Assembly (NCBI RefSeq): GCF_014692515.1
Contig: NZ_JACOIK010000008.1
Coordinates: forward strand, 124,001 to 188,000
Source: Sphingobacterium micropteri
GTDB taxonomy: Bacteria > Bacteroidota > Bacteroidia > Sphingobacteriales > Sphingobacteriaceae
Direction: 5' to 3'
DNA length: 64,000 bases
The translations under genes were made by a program, and so were the position numbers. Shown here in pieces: positions 9,007 through 16,846 of this stretch. Below the pieces are notes generated by a model. That model did not search any database, was not told the origin of the DNA, and saw only the letters and a list, made by a program, of their open reading frames with translations. The first letter of the stretch is position 1, and every line of letters starts with the position of its first letter.

Positions 9007-9056
9007 TGTACAAACGTTTGTAATCGTTTATAAACGGTTATAAACGTCTATAATTG
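9007..9056. repeat. Five tandem 10-bp repeats, candidate operator array
   Basis: Five consecutive 10-bp units are seen: TGTACAAACG, TTTGTAATCG, TTTATAAACG, GTTATAAACG and TCTATAATTG, consensus nnTATAAACG. The period is exactly one helical turn, so all copies face the same side of the DNA. The boundaries also create two perfect 12-bp palindromes, ACAAACGTTTGT (9010-9021) and CGTTTATAAACG (9025-9036). The array lies 20 bp upstream of the zinc-ribbon ATG and 117 bp upstream of the ssb ATG, which suits a shared regulator-binding site. Confidence 0.7.
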
Positions 9057-9173
9057 GTTAACTACCGGCTAGTCGAAACCAGCTTTCGCAACTTTGAAAT
9101 GTCAAAAGCACACGCTATTGACACGATAAATCTAAAATATCTAAAGCAGATTTACAACTAAAATTTCAATATT

Positions 9174-9578
9174 ATGAGCACGTTAATTAATGTCGTACAA
9201 CTTATCGGACGTTTAGGAGCCGATGCAGAAGTAAAGTCAACAACAAACGGAACCAAAGTTTCCAACGTACGTTTTGCCACCAATGAATACTCCAGAAACA
9301 GTCATGGAGAATGGGTAGAAACTACCTATTGGCACAGTTTGGTTTTTTGGGGAAAACTAGCGGAAAAACTAGAAAAAAAATGTAAAAAAGGAACCCGTCT
9401 TTTGGTACAAGGTTCTTTGGTTTATCGGGATTATACGGATATTAACAATATCAAAAGAGAAGTCACCGATATACGGGTACAACAATTTATTGTGCTGGAT
9501 GGTCATTCAGCACATACGTCACTGTTGGAAGTTCCCGCTGATATCGATGACGACGATGTAGATCATCGTTCTTCATAG
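9174..9578 (+). CDS. ssb: Single-stranded DNA-binding protein (paralogue with atypical tail)
   Basis: A 134-residue SSB with a complete N-terminal OB fold: INVVQLIGRLGADAEVK, VRFATNEY, TTYWHSLVFWGKLAE, KGTRLLVQGSLVYRDY. It binds single-stranded DNA as an oligomer during replication, repair or uptake. The tail is short and acidic (ADIDDDDVDH) but ends RSS; it lacks the DDIPF-like tip through which housekeeping SSBs recruit partners. This suggests a secondary SSB, perhaps for recombination or competence, with the main ssb elsewhere in the genome. It is divergent from a zinc-ribbon gene across a repeat array and convergent with the alkaline phosphatase gene. Confidence 0.92.
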   Translation: MSTLINVVQLIGRLGADAEVKSTTNGTKVSNVRFATNEYSRNSHGEWVETTYWHSLVFWGKLAEKLEKKCKKGTRLLVQGSLVYRDYTDINNIKREVTDIRVQQFIVLDGHSAHTSLLEVPADIDDDDVDHRSS

Positions 9579-9584
9579 AAACCA

Positions 9585-9618
9585 AGAGGGTGTCTCTCTG
9601 ATTTGAAAGACACCCTCT
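9585..9618. terminator. Hairpin between convergent ssb and alkaline phosphatase genes
   Basis: AGAGGGTGTCT (9585-9595) and AGACACCCTCT (9608-9618) form a perfect 11-bp stem with a 12-nt loop, midway between two convergent stop codons. The T tracts on either side are short, so termination is probable but less certain than for other hairpins in the window. Confidence 0.65.
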
Positions 9619-9642
9619 TCTGTAAATGCATGATACCACCTC

Positions 9643-11052
9643 TTATAAATCCCAACCGGCAGCCTCCGCTACTTTTTTGGGGATATCGGTATTCTCCATT
9701 TTATGCGTAAATCTCTCCGCTCCTGCTCCAATAGCAAAAACAGGAATATAAGCAGCCGAATGTCCTCCTGATGCCCAGCTCACCGAACCTTTTTTATTCA
9801 ATATTTTAATAGCTTCGCTTGCTAATTTATCATCGTTTGCATATAAACTTTTTGCTGTTTCCTCTTCATGTTGCACAAAACTTTTTTCGTATATAGCAAC
9901 AAGGGTTTCTTCTTCTTCTTTACTCACGGCCACGTCCGCAAACAGTCCGATATTTTCCGTTAAGATGCCTTTTACTTCTTCCCAGCTTACGTCTTTTTTT
10001 GCCGTCCGCAGCGCAGACAATAACTGCGATAATGTGCCTTGGGATACCCGTTGGTTTTCCAACAGCTTAGTGTTCAAGCGACTGCTGCCGTTACCCACAG
10101 CGATACCACCAGTCTCATGGTCCGCCGTAACGATAATCAGGGTTTCTTCTGGATACTTTTCATAAAATGCATAGGCCTTTTTTACCGCTTCGTTAAAATC
10201 TAATACTTCCCGAATAGTCGTTGTCGCATCATTGGCATGTGATGACCAATCGATCTTGCCTCCCTCAACCATCAAAAAGAAACCACTATTGTTATTTTTT
10301 GTCAACGATTCAATAGCCGCATCGGTTATCTGTGCTAAATTTAAATCGTCTTGTTTTTGATCAATAGCAAATTTTAACGCGGAAGGATCTTCCTCTTTTA
10401 CATTCATCAAAATTATTTTTTCAGTAACTTGCTTCACTTTATTGTAGTCTTCTAAGCCATAAGCTAATGTATATCCCGCTTTTTCAAACTGCGGAAATAA
10501 GGAAGGAGCTTCCTTTTTTTCTGAATCCTTATCTGGGCTTAAGAAACCTGATCCTGCAAAAAAATCAAATTTTGATTTTATAATATCTTGTCCGATTTCA
10601 TAATAACGATTACGGTTAGATTGATTAGCATAAAATGAAGCTGGGGTAGCGTGATCTATACTAACAGAAGTCGTAACCCCCACTTTAAGACCTGCTTCTT
10701 TAGCCGCATAAGCGATACTCTTATAGGCTGTTGTAGCAGCGCTGTCCATTCCTATCACACCATTTTTGGTTTTTTTACCGACGGCCAATGCTGTCCCTCC
10801 AGCTGCGGAGTCCGTCACACCATGGGATAAAGAATACGAAGTAGCAAATGTAGCATAGGGAAATGTGGAGAATATCAACGGAAACACCGTATTGCGATCT
10901 TCTTGTGCTGCCAGAAAAACTTCAGTCAGATTAATTTGGTTTAAACCCATTCCGTCGCCAATCATAAAAAAAACGTACTTGGGTTTCTGTTGTGCGAACG
11001 CGCCAAATACAACAGACAACAGGAGGCAAAGAATTAAAATATTTTTCTTCAT
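9643..11052 (-). CDS. Alkaline phosphatase, exported
   Basis: A 469-residue periplasmic or secreted alkaline phosphatase that releases phosphate from phosphomonoesters. A signal peptide covers residues 1-20 (KKNILILCLLLSVVFGAFA, then QQ). The metal site begins with Asp33 in MIGDGMG, and the nucleophile is Ser82 in TDSAAGGTALAVGKKT. Later metal ligands are in VEGGKIDWSSHANDA, TADHETGG and SGGHSAAYIPVFAIGAG. The length is typical. It is transcribed toward ssb with a hairpin between. I saw no Pho box, so control by phosphate is possible but not shown. Confidence 0.94.
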   Translation of the reverse strand: MKKNILILCLLLSVVFGAFAQQKPKYVFFMIGDGMGLNQINLTEVFLAAQEDRNTVFPLIFSTFPYATFATSYSLSHGVTDSAAGGTALAVGKKTKNGVIGMDSAATTAYKSIAYAAKEAGLKVGVTTSVSIDHATPASFYANQSNRNRYYEIGQDIIKSKFDFFAGSGFLSPDKDSEKKEAPSLFPQFEKAGYTLAYGLEDYNKVKQVTEKIILMNVKEEDPSALKFAIDQKQDDLNLAQITDAAIESLTKNNNSGFFLMVEGGKIDWSSHANDATTTIREVLDFNEAVKKAYAFYEKYPEETLIIVTADHETGGIAVGNGSSRLNTKLLENQRVSQGTLSQLLSALRTAKKDVSWEEVKGILTENIGLFADVAVSKEEEETLVAIYEKSFVQHEEETAKSLYANDDKLASEAIKILNKKGSVSWASGGHSAAYIPVFAIGAGAERFTHKMENTDIPKKVAEAAGWDL

Positions 11053-11192
11053 TTTTTTGGATATGTTTACGTTGATAAAATTAACATATTATTATAAAGT
11101 CTATGTTAAATTAAGTAGTTTATGAAGTTAAAACAAATAATCAAATAACACCAAATCTTATCTAACAAGTTACATCGGTTTAGAGAAAACAT

Positions 11193-11200
11193 TATTTTTG
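11193..11200 (+). promoter_or_regulatory. -7 element directly before a likely leaderless start
   Basis: TATTTTTG matches TAnnTTTG exactly and lies 7 bp before the ATG at 11207. With the usual -7 spacing, transcription would start at or within a base or two of the ATG. No good -33 TTG is seen. Confidence 0.45.
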
Positions 11201-11206
11201 CAAAAT

Positions 11207-11530
11207 ATGACAATACAACAGAAAGAAATGATTGTTCAGGATTTCGAAAAATACATGCGGTATACTTCGCAATATAAGCTACCTTTCACGTTGGAGCGTT
11301 TTGCCACATTCGCGACTTCCTTGGTCAATTTCTACGGCGGCAGTAATTTGATCTCAACGGCCGAAAGAAAGGAAACTGCTTTGTTACTCAGCCGTTCTTT
11401 TAATGCTGGCATGGGAAACCGTATCACCCATGAAGATCTCGATCAAATTGCTGAATTGATAATTTCAGATTCCACCCTTGATTATTCAATTTTAAATCCT
11501 ATATTTTCTGGGACGCCCAACTCTCATTAA
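11207..11530 (+). CDS. Hypothetical protein, 107 aa
   Basis: I do not recognise a family. The protein is mainly helical and soluble, with an amphipathic start (QQKEMIVQDFEKYMRYTSQY), a central LVNFYGGSNLISTAERKETALLLSRSF, and an acidic helical end. No signal peptide or membrane segment is seen. I use the ATG at 11207; a TTG three codons earlier falls inside the -7 promoter element and cannot be the start if that promoter is used. The ATG coincides with the predicted transcription start, so the mRNA may be leaderless. It precedes the MFS gene, which has its own -7 element. Confidence 0.7.
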   Translation: MTIQQKEMIVQDFEKYMRYTSQYKLPFTLERFATFATSLVNFYGGSNLISTAERKETALLLSRSFNAGMGNRITHEDLDQIAELIISDSTLDYSILNPIFSGTPNSH

Positions 11531-11565
11531 TACAAATTTAATTCGTCGCATTGCAAAAGAAAATA

Positions 11566-11573
11566 TACCTTTG
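11566..11573 (+). promoter_or_regulatory. -7 element of the MFS transporter gene
   Basis: TACCTTTG is an exact TAnnTTTG match 23 bp before the ATG at 11597. A TTG at 11551-11553 is nearer than the usual 17-23 bp, so the -33 part is uncertain. Confidence 0.5.
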
Positions 11574-11596
11574 CGCTCTCTATTCAGCACAGGCAA

Positions 11597-12757
11597 ATGA
11601 ACAAAGCACTTATTGCATTAGCATTTGGCGGATTAGCTATCGGGATGACAGAGTTTACCATGATGGGCATCCTTCCAGACATCGCCAAAGATTTACAAAT
11701 TGAAATTCCAGAAGCCAGTAACTTAATAGCCCTCTATGCGTTGGGCGTTGTTGTGGGTGCTCCTACCTTAGTTGCATTCAGCGGGAAATATTCCCCACGG
11801 AACATCCTGCTTTTTCTGATGCTATTGTTCTTCGTATTTAATGGTATTTTTGCGATTGCCCCCAACAAAGTGCTGTTGCTCACCTCACGTTTCATTTCCG
11901 GCTTTCCACACGGTGCTTTTTTTGGAGTAGGTTCAGTAGTTGCGGCGCGATTGGCAAAACCTGGTAAAGAAGCGCAAGCTATTTCTATTATGTTTACCGG
12001 AATGACCATAGCGAACTTAGCAGGCGTACCTTTGGGAACCTATATAGGCCATCATTATTCTTGGCGGATCACATATGCTGTAATTAGCTTACTAGGCCTG
12101 ATTACCTTTTTGGCTATCTATTTCTGGATGCCGAAAATGGAAGCCAGCAAAACGAACAATGTATTAAAACAGATAAGCTATTTCGCCCGCTGGGATGCGT
12201 GGTTAATGGTTGCTGTTATTGCCATCGGAACCGGTGGCTTGTTCGCCTGGATATCCTATATAGCCCCGTTAGTAACCGATGTGTCCAATCTTCCCGAAAA
12301 CCGGGTGCCATTTATTATGATTTTGGTGGGATTGGGTATGTTTTTCGGAAATATCATCGGTGGTAAGCTCGCGGATAGCATAACGCCCTCTAAAGCGGTC
12401 ATTATGGGCTTTATAGCTATGGCAATTTGTTTATTATTGGTATTTTTTATCGCTCATATCACTTATTTAGCTTATCCTATGGCCTTTGTCACCGGCATGA
12501 TTTCCTTTTCTATTGGTTCTCCTCTTCAAATGATGCTGATCAACAATGCTAAAGGAGCAGAAACATTTGCCGCGGCAGCCGGACAAGCAAGTTTTAATAT
12601 TGGGAATACCCTTGGCGCCTATCTTGGCGCAATCCCAATTACGCTCGGATATGCCTATAACTATCCATCACTCGTGGGTGTATGCATGGCTAGTATGGGG
12701 GCTATTCTCACTTATACCTTCTGGCGGACCGTCGTGCGGGCGAAAATGAATGTCTAG
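11597..12757 (+). CDS. MFS transporter, AraJ-like sugar/drug efflux family
   Basis: A 386-residue major facilitator with about twelve membrane helices, of the DHA1-type subgroup that includes AraJ and other efflux pumps. Its first helix carries the family pattern FGGLAIGMTEFTMMGILPDIA, and the loop 2-3 region reads FSGKYSPRNIL. SRFISGFPHGAFFGVGSVVAARL, which follows in helix 4, is also characteristic. It would export sugars or small toxic compounds in exchange for protons; the substrate is unknown. Its stop overlaps the stop of the convergent DUF3810 gene: the four bases CTAG at 12754-12757 supply TAG to both strands. Confidence 0.88.
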   Translation: MNKALIALAFGGLAIGMTEFTMMGILPDIAKDLQIEIPEASNLIALYALGVVVGAPTLVAFSGKYSPRNILLFLMLLFFVFNGIFAIAPNKVLLLTSRFISGFPHGAFFGVGSVVAARLAKPGKEAQAISIMFTGMTIANLAGVPLGTYIGHHYSWRITYAVISLLGLITFLAIYFWMPKMEASKTNNVLKQISYFARWDAWLMVAVIAIGTGGLFAWISYIAPLVTDVSNLPENRVPFIMILVGLGMFFGNIIGGKLADSITPSKAVIMGFIAMAICLLLVFFIAHITYLAYPMAFVTGMISFSIGSPLQMMLINNAKGAETFAAAAGQASFNIGNTLGAYLGAIPITLGYAYNYPSLVGVCMASMGAILTYTFWRTVVRAKMNV

Positions 12758-13839
12758 GGCGTTTGTTGTTTTTCCCAAGCAATAACCAAACGGTTCATCA
12801 ACGAGTAACGTGCCATGCCTTCAGGTTGATTATTATGGCGTAAATAGCTTCCATAAAGTAAGCTAGTCAACCGATTAAATGTGCCATAGTATTGTTGCCA
12901 AAAAAGACGTTCTTCTTCATAATCACTCCGAATCTCTGGTGAGAGCTTGGACATATACGAAGTATAAAGTGCTTTATCCTGAAAATAGAGCGGTCGAAGC
13001 AAATATTGGACGGTTTCGTAATAAGCCGCATACCGATACCACACATTCGAATGATCGCGAAGCATCAGAAAAGCGATGAAATTACATTCGTCTTCAAAAC
13101 CTATTCCCATCTGATGCGCTAATTCGTGTACTACGGTAAAGGGATAGGAGGTCTTGGGTATAATGCCATTCACCTGCACTTCCTGGGTAAAAGGATTAAA
13201 ATAACCTGTCACTGTAAAGTAGGATACCAATGTACTCGACAAAGGCTGTTTTGCCCGCACTTGCGTAGGAGAAAGCATGGGCAAGCGGCCATTGCCTTTT
13301 TCCATCAACTGTTGCAATTCGTGTCGTGCCCGGGACTTATCCATCAACGTGGTATCCAATTCTTTCCGAAGTTGGTTGATTTCCGTGATATAACGATCTA
13401 ATATCTCGACGTAATCTTCTTGAACAATTGTATCGATTTGCAGTCCTAGCTGTTGCTGCAATGGCACGCGATAATAATTTAACCCCCAACTCACGTAGAA
13501 ATAAATATAGGTTCCAAGTAATACGAGAACAAGCAGCATAAGCCGTCGCTGCGCGATTCCCCATCTACGTTTAACTAGTGCAACTACCGAAGAGATCGCT
13601 ATCCATAGCAAGCTGCCTGATATGAGTACGTAGAATATATCGCCGATACTGAACGGCAGCCAACCGAATAACCATTTAGGTAAATGGGAAAAAAGTGGAT
13701 AAAACTGGCGGCTATAATATTGCTCAATAAATGCCGGCGATTGCTTCATCCAGGATAAGGCGAACATCACGATAAGGCATACCGCTATCGCAATGAAATA
13801 GCCTCTATTTCCGTTTTTTAGGTTAACTTTCGGCTTCAA
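12754..13839 (-). CDS. DUF3810 domain-containing membrane protein with a zinc-peptidase motif
   Basis: A 361-residue DUF3810 protein, a family found mainly in Bacteroidota. The first 130 residues contain about three membrane helices (GYFIAIAVCLIVMFALSW, IGDIFYVLISGSLLWIAIS, LMLLVLVLLGTYIYFYVSW). The soluble part holds TVVHELAHQMGIGFEDECNFIAF, a HExxH-type zinc site plus a downstream Glu, so it may be a membrane metallopeptidase; activity is inferred. It starts 17 bp inside the end of the nucleoid-protein gene, showing translational coupling in the operon with the deacetylase-like gene. Confidence 0.88.
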   Translation of the reverse strand: MKPKVNLKNGNRGYFIAIAVCLIVMFALSWMKQSPAFIEQYYSRQFYPLFSHLPKWLFGWLPFSIGDIFYVLISGSLLWIAISSVVALVKRRWGIAQRRLMLLVLVLLGTYIYFYVSWGLNYYRVPLQQQLGLQIDTIVQEDYVEILDRYITEINQLRKELDTTLMDKSRARHELQQLMEKGNGRLPMLSPTQVRAKQPLSSTLVSYFTVTGYFNPFTQEVQVNGIIPKTSYPFTVVHELAHQMGIGFEDECNFIAFLMLRDHSNVWYRYAAYYETVQYLLRPLYFQDKALYTSYMSKLSPEIRSDYEEERLFWQQYYGTFNRLTSLLYGSYLRHNNQPEGMARYSLMNRLVIAWEKQQTP

Positions 13840-14878
13840 AATATAGTTTGTAATAATTTAAACCCCGCTCGTCATCAAAACCAGATTCAATATAGTCTCG
13901 CTTACCGTGTACATAGATATGAAAATTCTTATCCAATTTAATAACCGATTTATAGGAAGCGGCCATTTTTTTTACCGCGGGGGATGCGATTTCAAAATTT
14001 GACTGAAATGGTGTGTCGAATTCTTCCGCAAAATTTTCTTGATATTCCTTAAACAGCGATGCTGCCTGCGGATTGCCGATGACCTCTTCTTCAAATTCAC
14101 CCTGGTCAAACGTCTCCTTTGTTTTAAAATAGTTCATCGAGCGATTTAAGAGATCGATTTTATCCGCACTTTCTAATTCAAATGCTTCATCCAATTTATC
14201 ATTGACGAAATTCTTATATACTTTGAGCAAATTCCCCGTCTGCTGGAAATTATCGTTACGCGCTTTGATCTTCAAAAAGTCATCTTTCCAATAGACAGCT
14301 TCCGACTGATTGGTTTGGTCTACGACCAGCACTTTATACCCTTCCTCCGCCTCTGTTTTTACAATAACTACCCCTTTATCCAATTTATTGATATTAATAG
14401 CCTCTTGCTCGTAATCAAGGTCAAAACCACCTGCATTTGGATACACTTTTAAATAGGCTTCCTTATTCTCCGATTTAAAAATCCCTATAGCATCATGCTC
14501 CTCACCTTCCAACTGTACATTTTTAAGTGCAACGACATATACCTCACCTGCTTTTATTTTCGGGTGCTCCGAAACCTCATACAAGTGCTTGGCTAATTGT
14601 TGGGACATATCGTGGAAAGCTATCTTCCCTTCGAAATACTGTGTTGCAAAATAATAGACTTCATTGAGTTGCAAATCGTCATTTGGATGATAAAAACGAT
14701 AAATCTCATTCGCTTTGCTAAAAGGCTTCATAAAATACTGCATCAATAAATCCGGCAGTATTTCGTCCTGCGAAATCGCAATAGGCGTATCGGATAACAC
14801 ATAAAACTCATCCTGTGCTTTATTCCCAACACGATGTATGGAAAGTTGTTCAAAAGTTGCGTCTTGATGAAAGAACAT
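13823..14878 (-). CDS. Nucleoid-associated protein, NdpA/YejK family
   Basis: A 351-residue cytosolic protein of the 37-kDa nucleoid-associated family (NdpA; E. coli YejK), which associates with the nucleoid; YejK is reported to interact with topoisomerases. The family is recognised along the full length, for example DEILPDLLMQYFMKPFSKANEIYRF near the N-terminus, AKHLYEVSEHPKIKAGEVYVVALKNV in the middle and FEIASPAVKKMAASYKSVIKLDKNFHIYVHG near the end. It sits between the deacetylase-like gene (37 bp upstream) and the DUF3810 gene (overlapping by 17 bp), all on the minus strand and likely co-transcribed. Confidence 0.88.
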   Translation of the reverse strand: MFFHQDATFEQLSIHRVGNKAQDEFYVLSDTPIAISQDEILPDLLMQYFMKPFSKANEIYRFYHPNDDLQLNEVYYFATQYFEGKIAFHDMSQQLAKHLYEVSEHPKIKAGEVYVVALKNVQLEGEEHDAIGIFKSENKEAYLKVYPNAGGFDLDYEQEAININKLDKGVVIVKTEAEEGYKVLVVDQTNQSEAVYWKDDFLKIKARNDNFQQTGNLLKVYKNFVNDKLDEAFELESADKIDLLNRSMNYFKTKETFDQGEFEEEVIGNPQAASLFKEYQENFAEEFDTPFQSNFEIASPAVKKMAASYKSVIKLDKNFHIYVHGKRDYIESGFDDERGLNYYKLYFEAES

Positions 14879-14915
14879 TTTCTAGTATTAAAGATTAATT
14901 TTCTTGTTCAATTTA

Positions 14916-15821
14916 TTAAAAGCCAAAAATATCGATGGCTGTTTTATAGGTGCTCACATGTGCGTTCACAATATCTTTGATGTGCTCCGAATAGCCTCCA
15001 CCCATACTAATCTGTACGGGAAGCCCATGCTGTCGGCATTTATCTAAGACTAATTCATCCCGATGTCGACAACCGGCTGCCGTTAATTTAAGCTTTCCCA
15101 ATTTATCGGTCGCTAAAATATCAACTCCAGCTTGATAAAACACAAAATCAGGCATAAAAACTGTAAATATTTTATCGAGGTTCTCTTTCAATAAGGCCAA
15201 ATAGGCTTCATCATCCATACCATCTGGCAAGGGTATATCCAAATCCGAACATTCCTTAATAAAGGGAAAGTTTTTATCACCATGCATAGAAAAAGTAAAT
15301 ACACGGGGATGCTCTTCAAAAATATGAGCGGTACCGTTTCCTTGATGTACATCTAAATCGATGATCAATATCTTCTTTGCTAGCTTCTGATCCAATAGAT
15401 AAGCGGCTGCCACCGCTTGGTCATTAAGCAGGCAAAAACCTTCTCCGAAATCGCGTCCGGCATGGTGTGTCCCACCGGCAACATTAAAAGCCACTCCATG
15501 CTCTAAAGCGTATGTACTTGCTTGAATTGTTCCATCCAGAATATACCGCTCACGGTCTACCAAAGATTGCGAAAGCGGAAATCCTATCCTACGCACCATT
15601 TTAGCGTTCAGCGAAAGATCCGTCAATGCCTTGACATACGATGGGTCATGCGCCAATACAATAGTGGATACATCAACTTGTCTCGGTTCAAAAAAGCAAT
15701 CTGCCGAAACCAACCCCTCGTAAAGCAGCTGCGCTGGAATAAGCTCATATTTCACCATAGGGAAACGATGTCCCGTTCGCAGGGGATGGACATAAGCTGG
15801 ATGATAGGCTATTCGTAACAC
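14916..15821 (-). CDS. Histone-deacetylase-family protein
   Basis: A 301-residue zinc amidohydrolase of the arginase/deacetylase fold, related to AcuC and acetylpolyamine amidohydrolases. These enzymes remove acetyl groups from lysine side chains or polyamines. The active site is intact: His119-His120 in GGTHHAGRDFGEGFCLLND, zinc ligands Asp157 and His159 in IDLDVHQGNGT, the third zinc Asp in YQAGVDILATDKLG, and the transition-state Tyr in SMGGGYSEH. It is the first gene of an operon with a nucleoid-associated protein and a DUF3810 protein. A role in deacetylating a nucleoid protein is an attractive inference only. Confidence 0.92.
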   Translation of the reverse strand: MLRIAYHPAYVHPLRTGHRFPMVKYELIPAQLLYEGLVSADCFFEPRQVDVSTIVLAHDPSYVKALTDLSLNAKMVRRIGFPLSQSLVDRERYILDGTIQASTYALEHGVAFNVAGGTHHAGRDFGEGFCLLNDQAVAAAYLLDQKLAKKILIIDLDVHQGNGTAHIFEEHPRVFTFSMHGDKNFPFIKECSDLDIPLPDGMDDEAYLALLKENLDKIFTVFMPDFVFYQAGVDILATDKLGKLKLTAAGCRHRDELVLDKCRQHGLPVQISMGGGYSEHIKDIVNAHVSTYKTAIDIFGF

Positions 15822-15902
15822 AACATTTTTGTTTTATTCCTCGCGAAGTTAAAAGATATTTTTTTATCTTCGAAAACGACAGACCGAATCATTTGATCAG
15901 AA

Positions 15903-16562
15903 ATGGAAGAAACAAACAATTTACCTATTTTAAGTGCTGAAGAATTACGTGTTTTGGGTTCACTTCTCGAAAAATCCAAAACAACACCTGAATATTACCC
16001 TATGACTTTAAATGGTTTACAGACTGCATGTAATCAGAAAACCTCTCGGAAACCTGTCGTTTCGTACGATGAAAACACCATTATAGAGGCTTTGGATAGG
16101 TTAAGAAAAAGAGGATTGGTGTCTACCGCAGTTGGTGGCGGAAGCCGTGTGACGAAATACAAACACAATCTTGCCATACAATACCCGTTAATTCCTCAAG
16201 AATTGGCGGCACTGTGTTTATTGATCCTCCGCGGACCTTTAACGCCCGGTGAGATCAATTCCAATGCGGGGAGATTGTTTAATTTTGAAAGTATTGATGA
16301 AGTACAAGAGGTGTTGAACCGTCTGCAAGAACAGGAGCCTGCTTTTGTAAAACAATTGGCGAAGCGTCCTGGTCAGAAAGAAGTACGTTATGTACATTTG
16401 CTTGGCGATGTAAACGAGGAAGATTATGAAAATCTTTCGAGCACTTCAGACAGCAGCTCACCAGGTCGTATACAAGAATTGGAAGAACGTGTGAGCACCT
16501 TGGAAGAACAACTAGCTGCATTAAAAAAAGAATTTGACAATCTGATGGAACAATTGTCGTAG
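15903..16562 (+). CDS. YceH family (DUF480) protein
   Basis: A 219-residue member of the YceH/DUF480 family, with two winged-helix domains. The first runs from LSAEELRVLGSLLEKSKTTPEYYPMT through ALDRLRKRGLV, and the second covers LAALCLLILRGPLTPGEINS to EEVLNRL-like helices. The last 40 residues, IQELEERVSTLEEQLAALKK, form a clear coiled coil that probably dimerises it. The family is widespread; DNA binding is inferred from the fold and the biological role is unknown. It is divergent from the deacetylase-like gene and precedes the twin small-peptide genes on the same strand. Confidence 0.9.
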   Translation: MEETNNLPILSAEELRVLGSLLEKSKTTPEYYPMTLNGLQTACNQKTSRKPVVSYDENTIIEALDRLRKRGLVSTAVGGGSRVTKYKHNLAIQYPLIPQELAALCLLILRGPLTPGEINSNAGRLFNFESIDEVQEVLNRLQEQEPAFVKQLAKRPGQKEVRYVHLLGDVNEEDYENLSSTSDSSSPGRIQELEERVSTLEEQLAALKKEFDNLMEQLS

Positions 16563-16649
16563 ACTGTTGCTTTTTGATGATTTCTACCGTTTAATATATT
16601 AAGGCACAGCTTTTGCTATCCTTGCACGTATAACTAACGGTAAAAAACA

Positions 16650-16739
16650 ATGAAAAGAACACCTGCGACAACATTCGTAATACTAGCCTTCATAGCGCTA
16701 GTATTAATATTTGCAACTACATGTGCGGGGTTAGACTAA
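16650..16739 (+). CDS. 29-residue hydrophobic peptide, copy 1
   Basis: A 30-codon frame (ATG to TAA) encoding a basic start MKRTPATT, a single hydrophobic helix of about 15 residues, and a short end FATTCAGLD. A second copy follows 107 bp downstream with 15 of 29 residues the same, including R3-T4-P5, T7-T8, F21 and T23-T24-C25-A26-G27. Two tandem frames of identical length with such conservation are unlikely by chance. A -7-like TATCCTTG lies at 16617-16624. The shape (short, basic N-terminus, one membrane helix) resembles type I toxins or small membrane regulators. Cys25 is preceded by T-T rather than a lipobox, so it is not an obvious lipoprotein. Function unknown. Confidence 0.7.
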   Translation: MKRTPATTFVILAFIALVLIFATTCAGLD

Positions 16740-16813
16740 ACCAGCAAAGTCGACGATTATCTACAGAACAGCAATTATCTTATCCCTGTATAAAATAAGG
16801 CATGTCTTTTGTT

Positions 16814-16831
16814 GTTTTCTGGATAGAAAAC
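16814..16831 (+). promoter_or_regulatory. Hairpin in the 5' leader of peptide copy 2
   Basis: GTTTTCT (16814-16820) and AGAAAAC (16825-16831) make a perfect 7-bp stem with the tetraloop GGAT, ending 15 bp before the ATG of the second peptide and just before the AAAGGA ribosome site. It could limit access to the ribosome site; no such stem precedes copy 1. Confidence 0.45.
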
Positions 16832-16846
16832 TGAAAGGATGAAGTC

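Noticed and set aside
9007..9056. Possible CRISPR array
   Set aside because: The repeat units are 10 bp with no spacers and no cas genes nearby.
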